Assembly: GCA_019649035.1 (NCBI GenBank)
Contig: BMAT01000236.1
Location: 24,624-88,623, forward strand
From: Elysia marginata
Lineage: Eukaryota; Mollusca; Gastropoda; Plakobranchidae
DNA length: 64,000 nucleotides
Direction of reading: 5' to 3'
In this document: in pieces, positions 24,111 to 36,983 of the stretch
Layout of the letters: each line of letters opens with the position of its first letter
Numbering within the stretch: the stretch's first letter is position 1
Notes under the pieces: generated by a model
What the model saw: the letters and a program-made list of their open reading frames with translations, nothing else
Told to the model about the DNA's origin: nothing
Databases searched by the model: none
Translations under genes and position numbers: made by a program

Positions 24111-25692
24111 AAGATCATTACGAGGCGAAAGAACACACTTTAACAAAAGAGTTTCATCTGCTTCATTTGTTGAATGCTGTGAAATAAGGTAAGTTGTAGA
24201 TCTAATGTCTACATGAAGAGTCTAAAATTTTGTTTTACGTTTAAAACTCAATTTATTTGATCAAGATTTAGAGCTTGGTATATAATATATCTTGGTCTGC
24301 TCTCTCCTAGGCTTAGACTTGATGTAGTTTTTGGGCACGATTTTTATTCTATCTGAGGCTCTTTGTGTCAGGGCATGTTTTGTTCTATTTTAGCATTAGG
24401 GCCTATACTGTGCGAGCCAAGTTTTCTGAAATATGAAGGCCTTTTTTCCTTAATATTATTAATAAAATGCTGCTATACGTCAAATTATATATATATATAT
24501 ATATATAAAAGCTACATGCTTCCGTAAGAGAAGACAAACTAAGTTCCATTAAACAATCACCGTTTCGCTTTCGGCCTTGGCAAGAGATTGTGTTGTCTTT
24601 GTTGTTGTCCAATAAATACACGCTGCACAAGCCTTATTTAGTTTTTTTTTTAAGTCTTCGTCAAAACCTGAGCATCGTTTCTAGTCTTATCATGCCTATT
24701 TTACTCGTTCCTTGTTCCCCCTCCACATAACTAATCTACTTTCGGCTCAGTTATTTTAATACAGCAACTTCGTGGATCACCTTTGGTTGACAATATGGAA
24801 AATTATTACGATAAGAAAAGGATAGAGAAAAGTAGAAAAAAGAAGATGGTCACAAGTTCGTTTCTAAAATCACATTTCCATGACGTATGATTTCATTTAT
24901 AGTATATTTTATTATTCTCGGCAGAATCTCTTTGCATTACATTTCATCAGCAGTCTTGCTTTAATTTTAAGCCAACATTGTCTTATCGATTAATGAAACC
25001 GGACTCAAGCAAATTTGGTTAAAGTGCCAAATTCTGTTTCTTTGATTATACTTGTGTTTATTCTTCAGTCCTTCACCAAATACTATTACGATCCCGTACA
25101 TAACAGCAAAGTATTGACTTTATGTCTATTTTCTTTCCTTGAAGGAAAAGTACAAAGAATCGAAAGCAAAATAAGTAATAGAAACAAACCTCATGCAATC
25201 GGCAATGTTGTGACCACAGATTGCAATGGATTGCTGTTTAACTTCCAGAACCTCTCTATTCGGTAAAATATGCTTTATCTATGCTAAATAATTAACTTTT
25301 ATGGTATTTTGTGACTCAGGAAAATTTATTGCTGAAAATAATAATAAAAGGCTCTTCGCACGGTACAAAAAATATTGATCTCCTATGTCGACTGTGTCAT
25401 TGTGCCTGAAAGATTAGGTATTAATGTCACGGGTTGCGTTCAAAAGTAGGCCTTTTTGTATTTACATATAATTGGAAATAGCATGTATGATTTTAATGCT
25501 TTTGTATTGAATGAATCGCATTAAGACTTAAAGAGAAAACTAGGCAGCTTTAATCTGCGAAGACTGCTTTGAAAATTGGAAAAACTAGGAATAAAGAGTA
25601 GGCGCAGCCACTCTTAAGTTGATAATAGTTGATATATTTAAGGTATTTAAAAATTGCAGGGAAATTATTTAGCTTGAACTGAATCAGCCTAA
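24111..25692. other. AT-rich stretch without a recognisable gene
   Basis: Contains a (TA)n microsatellite at about 24486-24507 and otherwise ordinary AT-rich DNA. The short frame at 25015-25266 is not recognisable. Confidence 0.5.
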
Positions 25693-25785
25693 CTTACCTG
25701 TCTTCGGGATGGTTCGAACTCTCGACTTACTCATCAGAGAAATGCAATATTGAGATGACACCACTACACTACGATCAGCTGTGCA
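25693..25785 (-). mobile_element. tRNA-like SINE head or tRNA pseudogene
   Basis: On the minus strand, box A TAGTGTAGTGG (25761-25771) and box B GAGTTCGAACC (25711-25721) lie about 40 nt apart, close to tRNA spacing. The arms do not fold into a clean cloverleaf by eye. No tail or target duplication was found. Confidence 0.5.
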
Positions 25786-25859
25786 TTGAAATTCTTACAC
25801 CTGTTATCCCTCATCGAAAAATTTATACTGTGTTTATCTACAAATCAGGTGACTCTAGG

Positions 25860-26330
25860 TGTTAAATACGGCTATCATTCTTTCCTACATGTTAGATTCA
25901 ATGTTTTAAACTTATGAATCTGCCTCCTGCTAGTAAGTACATCACTGAGAGGGACATGCACAATGTCACACAATAAAGTTGTATTTTCAGAGGAATAAAC
26001 GAAGTGTAACCAACTATATGATAACTTATTATTTTTGTAAAAAAAAAAATTATCAGAACAAAGAGTCGGCTCGAAGTTTATCATGTTATCATAGCGATTG
26101 ATATACAATGCTATACAATGATATACATCTGCTGAACAGTATTAGCATCACACCCTAGAGACAAGTCACAACGCCTATAATAAATTATTGCTAGTTTAAT
26201 TTGCCGCAAAGTGCAACCGTGGCCTTGGCATTTAAAGGAATGCAGGCATGTGGTTTGACCTGGACGCATATTGTGACACTGACAGGTCTCTCGATCGTTG
26301 ATGCCATGTCGGTTCACAGAACACGAATAG
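25860..26330 (+). repeat. First copy of a duplication with 2.49-kb offset
   Basis: Blocks match 28350-28790 at a steady offset of about 2485-2487 bp: AAATACGGC (25868 and 28353), ACTGAGAG.GACAT (25944 and 28429), TTGTATTTTC, TAATTATTGCT/TAAATTATTGCT (26180 and 28678), and GAATGC.GGCATGT. Both are noncoding. The 94-residue frame at 26201-26485 is not preserved in the second copy, so I do not call it a gene. Confidence 0.7.
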
Positions 26331-28349
26331 AGCAGAAGGCGAGCGGAATATGCTTTTTACGTCATCGAAAATGGGAGTGTCTTATCATGTTGGATACTCA
26401 ACGACGCTCGACAATGTCGAACCCAAATCCTCAACTACTTTTTTTATTACGCAACATTTTTTTAAACATGTATTTTATTTTTTAGAACCAAATTTATCCC
26501 CTGCCAAAAAGGTTTATTATCACTGAAAAGAGGGATGCACTAAAGACCGCGAAATGAGATTACAAAGAGAAACTTTATTTCGTTGTACACATTAAGCCTA
26601 ACTTGTGTATCAGAACTAGGTTAGGTAACAACAAGAAACATCAAAGTCTGACAAAGGAAAAGGCTAAAATCTGTCAACATATCGATCACACATACTGACA
26701 TAGTGCATTGATCTTAATCCATTCAGAGTTTAAACTAAATGATAACAGAGAGCAGATAATTTACAATTTGTAGTGGAGTACCTTGTAACACTTTGTTTAC
26801 ATATAAAACAAAATGGCGGCAGGAAGTCCATTATGACGATCTCGTTTCCCTTCTACTCCATTCCTATCTTGTGGGTCGGATAGCTTCTTGTTCTCATTAT
26901 TCGCACCCCCGTGAGATCACCGATAGCTTCAATGGATTCTGAAGGTCTAAAGGCACTGAGAGAGTGACGATGACTTCTGGCACAGGCTTCCAACGCTGGT
27001 GTACTTGAAGACTGCTAGGCTTTTATCCTTTTCACATACTTACTCAGTGAAAAACGGTCGCTTGTAGATAAGATGTTTTACTAAAAAAAGAGTCAGGAAT
27101 CAGAACTATGAAATATACAGCATCATCACAAAAGGAGTCTGGTTATGAAATATCGACATGTAGAGATGGGCATTCGTAAAAGCTGCTTATAATCCCATGA
27201 AACCAGTAATAGAGAAGTGTGGATATCGTGATTTTAACCAGGATTCTTGCATTTCTGAAGACAAAGGATCAGTGAGAAGGATTAGACAGGAAATAAGGAA
27301 CATGCATGCACAGGATTTGAATTGTAATAGATTGCTAAACAATCCTCCTCTTGAATATCTGTCTCCATTGATAATTTCAATGGCTACAGGTTTATTGATC
27401 ATATTTTTCAACTCATTATACACTGAGAAAAATGTGTTTAAAATTTCGATCCTATAGTAAAAAATGTCGATTTTGTCGATTTGAATATTACTTGATTCAG
27501 TTTGTGATGATGCTCCACAAATAGATACGTGATTATCAGTTGAACTTTGAATGCTCTAGCGGGGGAGATTGGCCCCTTCACTAGAACATAATATTACATA
27601 AAATTTTAAAGAAAAATATGTTTTTTTTTCATTTATCTGCTTGACATACATTACCTGAGGCTTGCAACGCAGTTTTATATATCCCGCATCTTCTTATAGT
27701 TACAAAGCCTGTTGCCCTTTAAAGTTCATTAATTTAATTAGGTGCGGTGATTTCTTTGTTATCTTTAGATGGCAACAAAGAGGTAAGACCAGAAGATCGA
27801 TGTAATAAATATTTAGACAGAAGAACACGATCTAAAGCCTGACAACTATGTTGCGTGTGCATATGCATAATGTGCTGTATTTTTTTCACCCCATAATTGG
27901 CTGATTTGTTTCAACCACAGGTCACTACTGGACCTGCTTTAATTGCGAGCTAAACTCTTTTTTCTTGATAAGTGAAATTAATTAGTTGTATCCTCTTGCA
28001 AAAGGGTTAACATTTTCACCAGTATCATTAGCTCCCTCAAGCCTACTTGCTAATCTTCATTAAAGCAGGTGTAGAAAATGAGTTTATCGATTAAAATAAT
28101 ATTGTAAAGGGATTAAAAAGTATCCTAGTTTTGTGACTTTATATTATGTTATATTAATGTGTTGAGGGTAATAACGAGGCTGTTTTTCTTCTTCAATGAA
28201 ATATCCCTATACGCAAAGAGAACATTGTTTTACTTTAAAGTGGGGTTTTAGTTGAGGTTAAGAGTTTATGATAAGCTGTTGACACAGAGATCTTTAAGCC
28301 TAAAATGATCGCGCTATTAAGTTCTATTGATTATGAAATTATTAGAAAT
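26331..28349. other. Spacer between the two 2.49-kb-offset blocks
   Basis: AT-rich DNA. A 79-86 codon frame is open on both strands at about 27187-27457, with more balanced composition than its surroundings. Neither translation resembles a family I know. Confidence 0.4.
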
Positions 28350-28790
28350 TAAATACGGCCTATATCAACTAAATCTGCAAAAGGCCCTCTCATGCGAATA
28401 CCAAACTCTGTTTCTCTTTTAAGAATTTACTGAGAGAGACATATATGGTATTCTACAACATTAGTTTGTATTTTCATGCCGCTCCACTTAACCATGAACA
28501 GACTTTAAATAACGCAGTAAGTTATTGCCGAGCAAAACACCAAAATCTGGAAGAAACTCAAATCTTGTTTTAATTCAGAGGAAACCGTAAAACCACATAA
28601 ATCAAGACAAGGAGTTGGTCTTTTCTGTTAACTGTTAAAAGCATTAGTCCCTCGAGGCAGGTCAAATCGCACTTCGATTAATTATTGCTACCGAAAAGGT
28701 GCCACAATATGCACTCGAGGACTTGTCATTGTAATGAATGCCGGCATGTAGCCTAAATTGAGAGCTGGTCTCTTGATGCCATGCCACGTC
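28350..28790 (+). repeat. Second copy of the 2.49-kb-offset duplication
   Basis: Partner of 25860-26330, in the same orientation with no large insertion between matched blocks. It has no open frame. The moderate, even divergence suggests a neutral local duplication. Confidence 0.7.
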
Positions 28791-31700
28791 CCCTCCAGTT
28801 GTCATCATTTGTAGAACTTTGAGGTTACTAATCAGGAAGTTGCGACGGGTCTCAAAACATTACGGTACGACTAAAATGTCGCGCGATACTGACAGAGCAA
28901 TTGCGGTTGATACTTGAGTATTGGAATTTCAGCTTTACTAGTTCAACTTCTCGGGCGGCCAGGCAAAATGTTGACCTTAAATGTAAGGATTGTTTATTTT
29001 AAGAAACCTTAGCTTTGGAATGAAGTAAAATAATAACATCTATTGCACTTGTAAACAGAACTGTGGTTTCATTTTAAAACAAACTGAATGCACCTCCAGC
29101 ATATATTATCAATTTTTACTTTCTAAATACCAGTCCAGTACGAAAAAACAAAGTAGCTTATACTTCTGAGTAGCCTACTTTACGTGTCTGCTAAAGTAGT
29201 AGTGGTAAACGAATGAAGGTAGCTACAAATTTGCATCGCTGCTGGAGACTACAGCTTTGCATCAAATAGCTAAGAGTCGGCAGTCACAGTATGATCTGTT
29301 TACACCTGAACATCTGGGGCGGACGATTTAAGTTATAAAACATAGCTGTCTCTCAATAAGTTTTGAGCCATACTCTTATGGTTCCATTTTATAAGATAAG
29401 TGTTGTTTGATAGTACTGAAAAATATGAGCATTTTTATTCAATTTGAGAAGTAGGCATGCTGTTTGCACCCTTCTTTGCTGATTACTTATTTCTGCTGCT
29501 GAACATGGAGATTTTTTTGCTTGCATCAGATAAAAAAGAATATTAGGAATGCAGTTTTACCGGCAACCATAATAAAAAAAAATATACGTTGCAATGCTGC
29601 AAGGGTTAAATACTGTGCATTCGCAATTATATTTCAAAATAATTATTTGTTTTACGCACTTATCGTGAAATATTTACGATGCCATACGCTATGTAAACTT
29701 CCTAAATGTGTGTTTCTGTTTTGCGTCTTTTTGTTTAAACAAGTGACACTAAAATAACAGAGGCTACATGGCACATGGATTTTTTTCAAAAACCATTTCT
29801 GTTTTGGACTGCAAGAAGAAGCAAGATCAAAAACTAGCTTTGCTCTATTCTCGGTTCTTTGAATTGCTCCGTCTTAAGATCAAAATCTACATATATTTGG
29901 TTAACTTTTCCTCCCGCTGATTTTCCCCACCCCCTGTTTCTTCCGTGCCAGTACAGTGCAAACAGCGTGGGTGGGTAGCAGCTAGCATAGCACTAGAACA
30001 GTTAGTACCCCGCACACAACCACATACATGGTAGCTTTGCCTCATTCGACAGACGGTTTACCGTTTCAGTGCAACGCTGCAAATATCACACGATTGAAAA
30101 AAAAAACACTTTATTTCACAAACATTGCTTTTTTCCTCTTTTGTTATTATATTTTTAGTTGGGATACCAAAAACTAGTCCGCAAACATACAAGCAGGATT
30201 ACGAATGCAGAGCTATAAGCTGTCAAGTCTTTCATTATTATTGGATATAATAGAATTTGATGGTGACTGAAACCACTTGTCATCCACGTAAGTATAATAG
30301 GATAAATTAAGCATTCTATCAAGTGGTTGACATATACAAAAGTCATGGTATCCAACTGAGATGGTAAGGCGTCTTTAAACTAGAGAAAACAGTTTCGTTG
30401 TTAAAGCAATTTCGATTACATTTTAAAAAAATCCTTATCATAAGTTTGCTAATGTGCTTAATGTTCCAATAAATCCTTTTAAAATAATGCTTCAATCGTT
30501 AACGTCCAAGTCTGGTGATATAACGACTGTATCTCCAAATTAGTATAGCTATATTATTAACGTGTATCAAGCCTTGCAATTGTTTAAAACTTTAACATCG
30601 GGGTATACCGGTAGCTAATGCATTGGTTTGGGACACGTTATTTGCAGATAGCGCTTTCGATGCCAATCACACATGACGTGTTTGATGCCTAGGTAGAAAA
30701 TCTTATCCACGGTTTTCCTATAGTGTCATTTGTAAAATTTATAAATTATTAATGGCAGAGCTTGAAACTTTTTATAACTACTAGTGAAGTGCCCCCGACT
30801 TTACGGGTTTATGTAAAATTGCAAGAATGCAGTTCCCTACCTTTCTTGTTGTTCCTATCACTATGCTGCATTAAATTGTTCTTATCAAATTAAATTATTC
30901 TTGCGTTAGAATAATACAAATGTTTGCAATAAACATTTTGAGTTGAAAGTTAGCAAAAGATGGCCATATGAAACCTTTTTTGAAGTATGGATGACCTCCA
31001 ATTTTTGCCTGTCCTATGTAAACCAACCAGTTTTGCAAGACAAAGATAAACAATAATAAATTTTAAAAAACAGACATTTTACTACATCTCTTTCCTTGAA
31101 CCAAATAGCCTTGGTGTTCATGCTCAAAGTCAAAGTTCATTCGTCAAATCAATAAATTGTGCCCCAAGACTAAATTCATCTTTTCCCTTTGCTTTTTGAA
31201 AGATTAATTTTAGAAAACGATATTCTGCTTCATGGATGACAATAGTCCTTTACACTATGAGTATCTTTCTTGATATCGAATTTGTAAGCACCATTCATGG
31301 AAGATGAGGAGTGGAAATTTTAAACGAATTGAGACCAAGCTGTTAAGTGTGAAAACTAATCTGATCTGAATGACCTAAACCCTCACGTATTGTGCCTTTT
31401 AATTTAAAAATAATTTTTCTACCGGAGCCTAACTCTCTTCGAGAAAAGAAAAAGCTTTCAAGTTGTTTTTCCCAAAAAAGGAAGTTTGAACAAGCTTGTA
31501 AGAATCTAACCTCGACATTCCGTAGTTTAAGTTGTTGAGCTATTTTGCTGTCACTTCAAAGAAATTAGGATTCTTACTAACCTATTACATCGGTATTACC
31601 GGATGTTTTTTGTATTTGAACGCCATTTATTTAGCTTGTGAATGTATGACACGTAACTATCCTCAAGGGTCTACAACAGGTCCAGTCCATAGTTACATCA

Positions 31701-33697
31701 CTAAAAGACATCAGCCCTTTGAAAGTGTAATAAGTCAATAGATTGATATCCTCACCCATAAAGGGCAAAGATACTCAAAGGTAAATATTCAGAGGTTTTT
31801 TTTTTTAATTTTATGCTGTGGCCGAAAACAATAATCCTTTCATAAGTATTCTCCATCTTGCGTCAAATACAAACGAGAAGAAAAGAGAAAGAAAAGAATC
31901 GCCTAAAAAACTTAATGTATCCCTCGAAAAACTTATGCTTTAATATCTTCCCACAAAATTTCTATAATATTCATTGGAAGGGCAGTAAAACTCCAAATAT
32001 TATTAGCGCTTGCAATGTGAACATCGCACCATTGGACTTACGTGCACTGGTTGCAAGATATCTATAGGCTTGTAGAAACATGTGGTGGGTGTAAAATGAA
32101 CAACTGATGGCGAGATGGAAGCTGTCTGTCAAGACTAAAAGGGAGTAATAGTGTTTTAATAACGTGGACATGTTCTGTGACTAGTTAAAACTGCTGAAAC
32201 AACTTACAATGTTAAATTTCATAATACCTGTTTAATCTTTTTATTAAAAAAAGAGTTTTTACATGTTTTTAATTTGCTCATGCAGTTAATTAAGGTGAAA
32301 TTTACAAGTACGTAGAATCTATACGTTATTCCCGAACCATTCGCAATCTTACATCTAGTGATGGGTATATACAAAGAAAAAGCTACCTCTAACCGTGTTA
32401 TATAGGTTCTGACAGCCTAATAAAGGCATGATTGAGTTCCAAACTTTTTTACTCTCTCTTCTACTCCCTCACACTTTTAGTTTTTCCCACATTTAGTAAC
32501 GTTATGTTTTCCCCTGGTCCAAACCAAAAGGCGCACGAAGTCTAGCCACAAGCGTCTGGCTTTCTCACCTCCAGGGCCCTGTCATGAGGCATCACCCAGT
32601 CTAAAGCTATTTAGTGATAGAGCCAATCACTCCAGTCCCCCTGAGAATGATCCTTCACCTCTTTTAGCCGATAAACTTAAGAACAAAACAAAAACACTCT
32701 AAGAGTCAAAATCTGTAGGCTCAAAGAGGAACATAAAGTTCCATAGAAATTAGAGAATAAAGAACTGAGGGTATCCGATCAGTCTATCGAACACCCTTTT
32801 CTCATACAGTTTTAAAGTTGCATTGACTGGTAATGTAAAATTGCACAATTACTTTGTCACAACTATCGGAATTTGATTTTAAAAATTTGTTTGTTTTTTT
32901 TTTGCTTAAATAGGTATCAAACTATGAAGGAAGAGGTACAGGAAAAGCTTCAGGTCCACATATAAGCTCTGCAATGTGCGCATACGTATGCCTTTTTTCT
33001 ATGCGACGCTTACGTATATTGTTGTCGCAGAGTTTTATAACTTTCTTTTAGACTGCAGGGCGCATTAAATTCAGGTTGCTCATTGTTTTTGCGTGCGTCC
33101 AAGAATGTCTTTACTCTTCATGTGTGTCATTAGAAGAAAGCTTCTTACACGTAAATGATACGCGTAGCAGCATCACAACATGAGGCGAGTTGCGGTGGTG
33201 TTTAAATTGAAACAAAATTAATATTGCTGTCATAGTGTCATCCTTTTTACATTCGAATGTTATTATGGCTATATTTCATAATGTAGAACCATCAAAATGA
33301 TGTTTAGAAATAGGATAATGATGTAGGAAGTGGTTTAGTAATCTCTTAAATCTTTTTCGACAATTTAAACCTATAGCTTTTTGTCTCATTTTTTCACTGG
33401 TCCTCTATCCTCCATTACTCTGGCTGTAAACAAGATAGAGAGTTTTTAAGTTCCCTGTTAACAGTCTCTAAACGTCCATGTTCCACAGCCGGACTCATTT
33501 TATGATGTTGCCCTTACATGTTGTGATAAGTTTAAAATTTCAAAAAAAATTAGACATCTCACTATATTCAGCTGCAAAGCTTGCCGATATTCATTAAATA
33601 AATATGTAAAATGACTGGCCCACTCCCAATGCCCCGAACCTCACTTCATCTGGCAATGCTCCTTCTGAGATTGATAAAAACATTTATCTTCTTCCAG
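28791..33697. other. Long AT-rich stretch without a recognisable gene
   Basis: A very decayed tRNA-like head may lie at 30605-30670 (TAGCTAATGCATTGG then GCTTTCGATGCC). A slightly GC-richer patch at about 32520-32660 looks like an old interspersed repeat but has no diagnostic motif. Only chance frames were seen elsewhere. Confidence 0.45.
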
Positions 33698-33882
33698 CCC
33701 CTGAACGTATCTGGTTCATAGTGCATGCAAAAACTGTTGCTAATTCGAATAGGCAACCATTGAAAAAAGTCATAGCTTCACTGCGAACAAATATTTCCCG
33801 AAGACGATCGGGACTTCTTAAAAGTATTAAAGAGGTTATGTTATCTTCTCTGAAAAAAGTAATGAAGAGATCATCTAAATAG
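33698..33882 (+). other. Possible terminal exon, unrecognised
   Basis: A pyrimidine-rich TTTATCTTCTTCCAG ends at 33697 and could be a splice acceptor. The frame after it stays open for 60 codons, beginning PERIWFIVHAK and ending in a lysine/arginine-rich stretch with RRR and KR pairs before a stop at 33880-33882. No upstream exon, polyadenylation context or family resemblance supports it. It may well be chance. Confidence 0.15.
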
Positions 33883-36495
33883 ATCGTTCCGCGGTTTGTC
33901 AAAGCTTTTTAAAATATTTTCCTTTTTTACTATAGAATGTGTAGAGGAATCATTAATGTGTAAAGTGTCTTTACGAATGTGACTGGTACGGCGTATTGAA
34001 AGGAGTCCATGCCGTCTCCTCTTTTCTGTCCTTGTGTATGAGCATAGGTCTTTTGATACATAGAAGAAGAGCGCTGTAAAAAGATAACTCTATTTAACTC
34101 TCTCGGAGAGGCGGATATATAAAGAAAGACTGGTCCTACATTTCATTGCTATTCAGTCAATAGTGGTGCTAGTATCTATAAAAGAGACAAATCAAGTTCT
34201 TCTTGGTAGGAGCCTTTGCTTCATAATCTCTGGTGCATTAGAAACCGTGACAAGACTTTATCATGTGTTTCTATTTAGCGTGAAGATATGAATCTTACAA
34301 TGCTGTTAAATGTGCTTGCCACGCATGGATAAGAAAGTACAAGCTCGCGCCAAAAGCCTCGGTATGTAATACTTTATATGAATTAAATCGTAACTCAATG
34401 TCCTTATCGTTACCAGGACATGCTTTATGGAGAGTATTATTATCAAAGCAATAATTCATTAAAACAACTTTAGATAGTCGTTTTCAGCTACCAATAACCA
34501 AATCTGTTGCGACCAATTTAGGAATAGCTGCGTGTGACGGCGTCACCCAATATCACATTTTATCATACAAACAAGATATAGCAAACTTCAGGGTGAACGT
34601 ATACAGCAACTCGGTAAAAGCAAAAACGGTATGTTTATTTTGTCAGGGTCAAAAACATCGAATTTTTAATTAAAAGTATTGGGAGGGACCCCGGGGACAG
34701 GTGGCTCATAAAGAGAATAAAAAGAGATAAGAAAGACGGAGAGCCAAGAAAACAGGTACACACAGAGAAAGTAAAAATGAGGAGAGAAAAAAAATAAATA
34801 ACTATTAAAGTAAAACCAAAGCCATGAAAAGAAGAGAATTCGTTGATTTTAGTGAACTTATAATTGAAACCTGGAATTAAGATATTTCTAGCACGTAAAA
34901 TCTGCACGTAAATATAAAAAAAATTAATACTTTTACTGAATAACCTTAAAATGAAATAGGTACATATAATAATTGTGAATGTAGAGAAAGATTAATTAAG
35001 AGAAATCACTAACCCTAATCCCTCTATATAAATTAACGATACTCTCGAAAATTGTTTTTTTCTTTTGGAGCATTATTTGCTTTGATTTGAAGAAAAAAGA
35101 AACGTTCTCTCCCTTTCGAAAGTATCCACACAACACAAAAGTTCGAACTATAGCTGAAGTGATTAAACTGCAATTTGCTTTTTATCCCAATATAAAATAC
35201 GGCATCACAACAGGAAGTGGATGAAACAAGTNNNNNNNNNNNNNNNNNAAGTTTATCAATAATATCTGTGCTGCTTTGATTGTTTAATTGCGCACGCATT
35301 TTCTTCTTTTCTATAAATAGAATAAGAAACTGTTAAATCGGCATGCAGCTAGTCAATTTCTACAAAAACAAAATTCAAATTAAGCTTCAACCCTGCAAAT
35401 TTTGTAGAGCATAGTTTTTGGATGCTACACCACTGCCAAAGTTATTGTCAAGTTAATATACAGAACCTGAATATACTGCAATTTATTTAATATGAAATCA
35501 TTGATCTAAAAAATACTTAGTTTGATGATATCAAATTTTACATGAATATACAAATTTTTTAATCAAAATTTGATTGCCGATCATTATCTCAAATTTAATG
35601 TTTAACAATCGACGGCTCATGCGTGTACTCGTATGCCTATCCCTTGTGTTGAAAGCTAAATTTGGTTGTTTGTGTAAGTAGAATAAATAATCGTTTTAAA
35701 ATACTACTACTAATAGCACCTCCTTTGTTGCAATGGCATGAGTTCCACGGATCTGTGTAAAAGTTTTTTTTACTTAATTTTAACTTTAACCATACATTAC
35801 TCAGCTTTATTCAATGGACAAAGAGAGGCCGTACAATGATATTTTTTTCCACATACAGAGCTGAAGATAACCAGATGCTAAACCAAAGTAGTTGTTGTTC
35901 AGAGCCAATGGGTTTGTTTTGTTTTTTTTTTAAACAAATTCCATTTTTAATATCCTCTGAGAGTCAATCCAAAACAAAGAGGTTAGTGAATAATCAAAAC
36001 CAAATAAAGAATTTGTATGTGGTAGCTGCTCAATAACAAATGAATGATTCTGATCTATATCTACCTTTTGGTGCGGAATTGTGTATTAAAAATGGTCTAA
36101 GAGTTCTTCATTTCAAGGAAAAGCGCATTTTGCACGACGGAAGGAGATAGAGATTGTGTTTCACAAGTTGTAACGTAGATATAATTATTTCAGAACCATT
36201 ACAGGCCACGCCTTAAGAAGAATTACACCAACATTAACCATTCAAAATAGATTTGTTATTACAAATTAAAAAAGAGAATTTCGTATTTCATGTGCTATTT
36301 TTATGGAAAAAAGTATTGCATACAAACGTGTGTAGGTGCACTCTTGTCTCTGAAAAAATGCGAAATTGTTTTGCCTTTTTCATTGCGTGCAAACAGTGTG
36401 TGCATTTTTCGGAGGAAGATTATAAAAAGGCATAGACAGTTTCCTTTTTCTTAAGTCCGACTTCTATTTTCATTGTGATCATTGTTAAAGTAGAA
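33883..36495. other. AT-rich stretch without a recognisable gene
   Basis: Ordinary AT-rich DNA with one short assembly gap (35232-35248). No repeat or RNA signature was seen. Confidence 0.5.
35232..35248. other. Assembly gap (17 N)
   Basis: A run of N. The frame reported across it contains unknown residues and is not a gene call. Confidence 1.
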
Positions 36496-36983
36496 CTAGA
36501 AAAGGACAGGAAAATAGGAAATAAAGGCTCTTAAACAGGTCTTTCTGTTACCTGGTACAATTGTCGAGCGTGCATTATTAATTTTGATACTTTGTATTCT
36601 TTTCATGATCCCCTGAACTAATTTATACGTCTGGCGCGGACAAGGAACCCCAGGACAACCTGGCCGTTCCTTGGCTCCCGTACCTCTGCTCACTGCCTTG
36701 TGACCTCTTCTTGCTCCTTCCGGTTCACGCCTGAATCGATGCGGCTTTTCCTTTAGCTCTACAGCAATCCGATAAATCTTTTTCTTGTCGCTATAGCCAT
36801 CAGTTCGGACAGGCAAATGATCGAAGTCCTAACCCGATGGCTCGTATTCCTCCTAAATTGCTTTATGGTGTCTGCTTTACTCATACCAGCTGAACAGACA
36901 AACTTCATTCTAACCTCAGAGGGGCTAGGGAAAAATTTTTTTAAAGTAAAATTAGAAGACCGGAATGATTGAAGTTTGCTCAA
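36496..36983 (-). other. Coding-like patch, protein not recognised
   Basis: Two overlapping minus-strand frames (36759-36983 and 36496-36816) sit in DNA distinctly richer in GC than its neighbourhood. The second is strongly basic and well balanced, including KEKPHRFRREPEGARRGH and GAKERPGCPGVPCPRQ, unlike chance translations of AT-rich DNA nearby. This could be a decayed exon or a remnant of a mobile-element protein. I do not recognise the family, and no start, splice site or inverted repeat decides between these. Confidence 0.3.

Noticed and set aside
25693-25785. Possible functional tRNA gene
   Set aside because: Box A and box B are present, but acceptor and anticodon arms do not pair convincingly by eye; treated as a SINE head or pseudogene.
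26201-26485. 94-residue frame in the 2.49-kb-offset duplication
   Set aside because: The frame is not preserved in the second copy.
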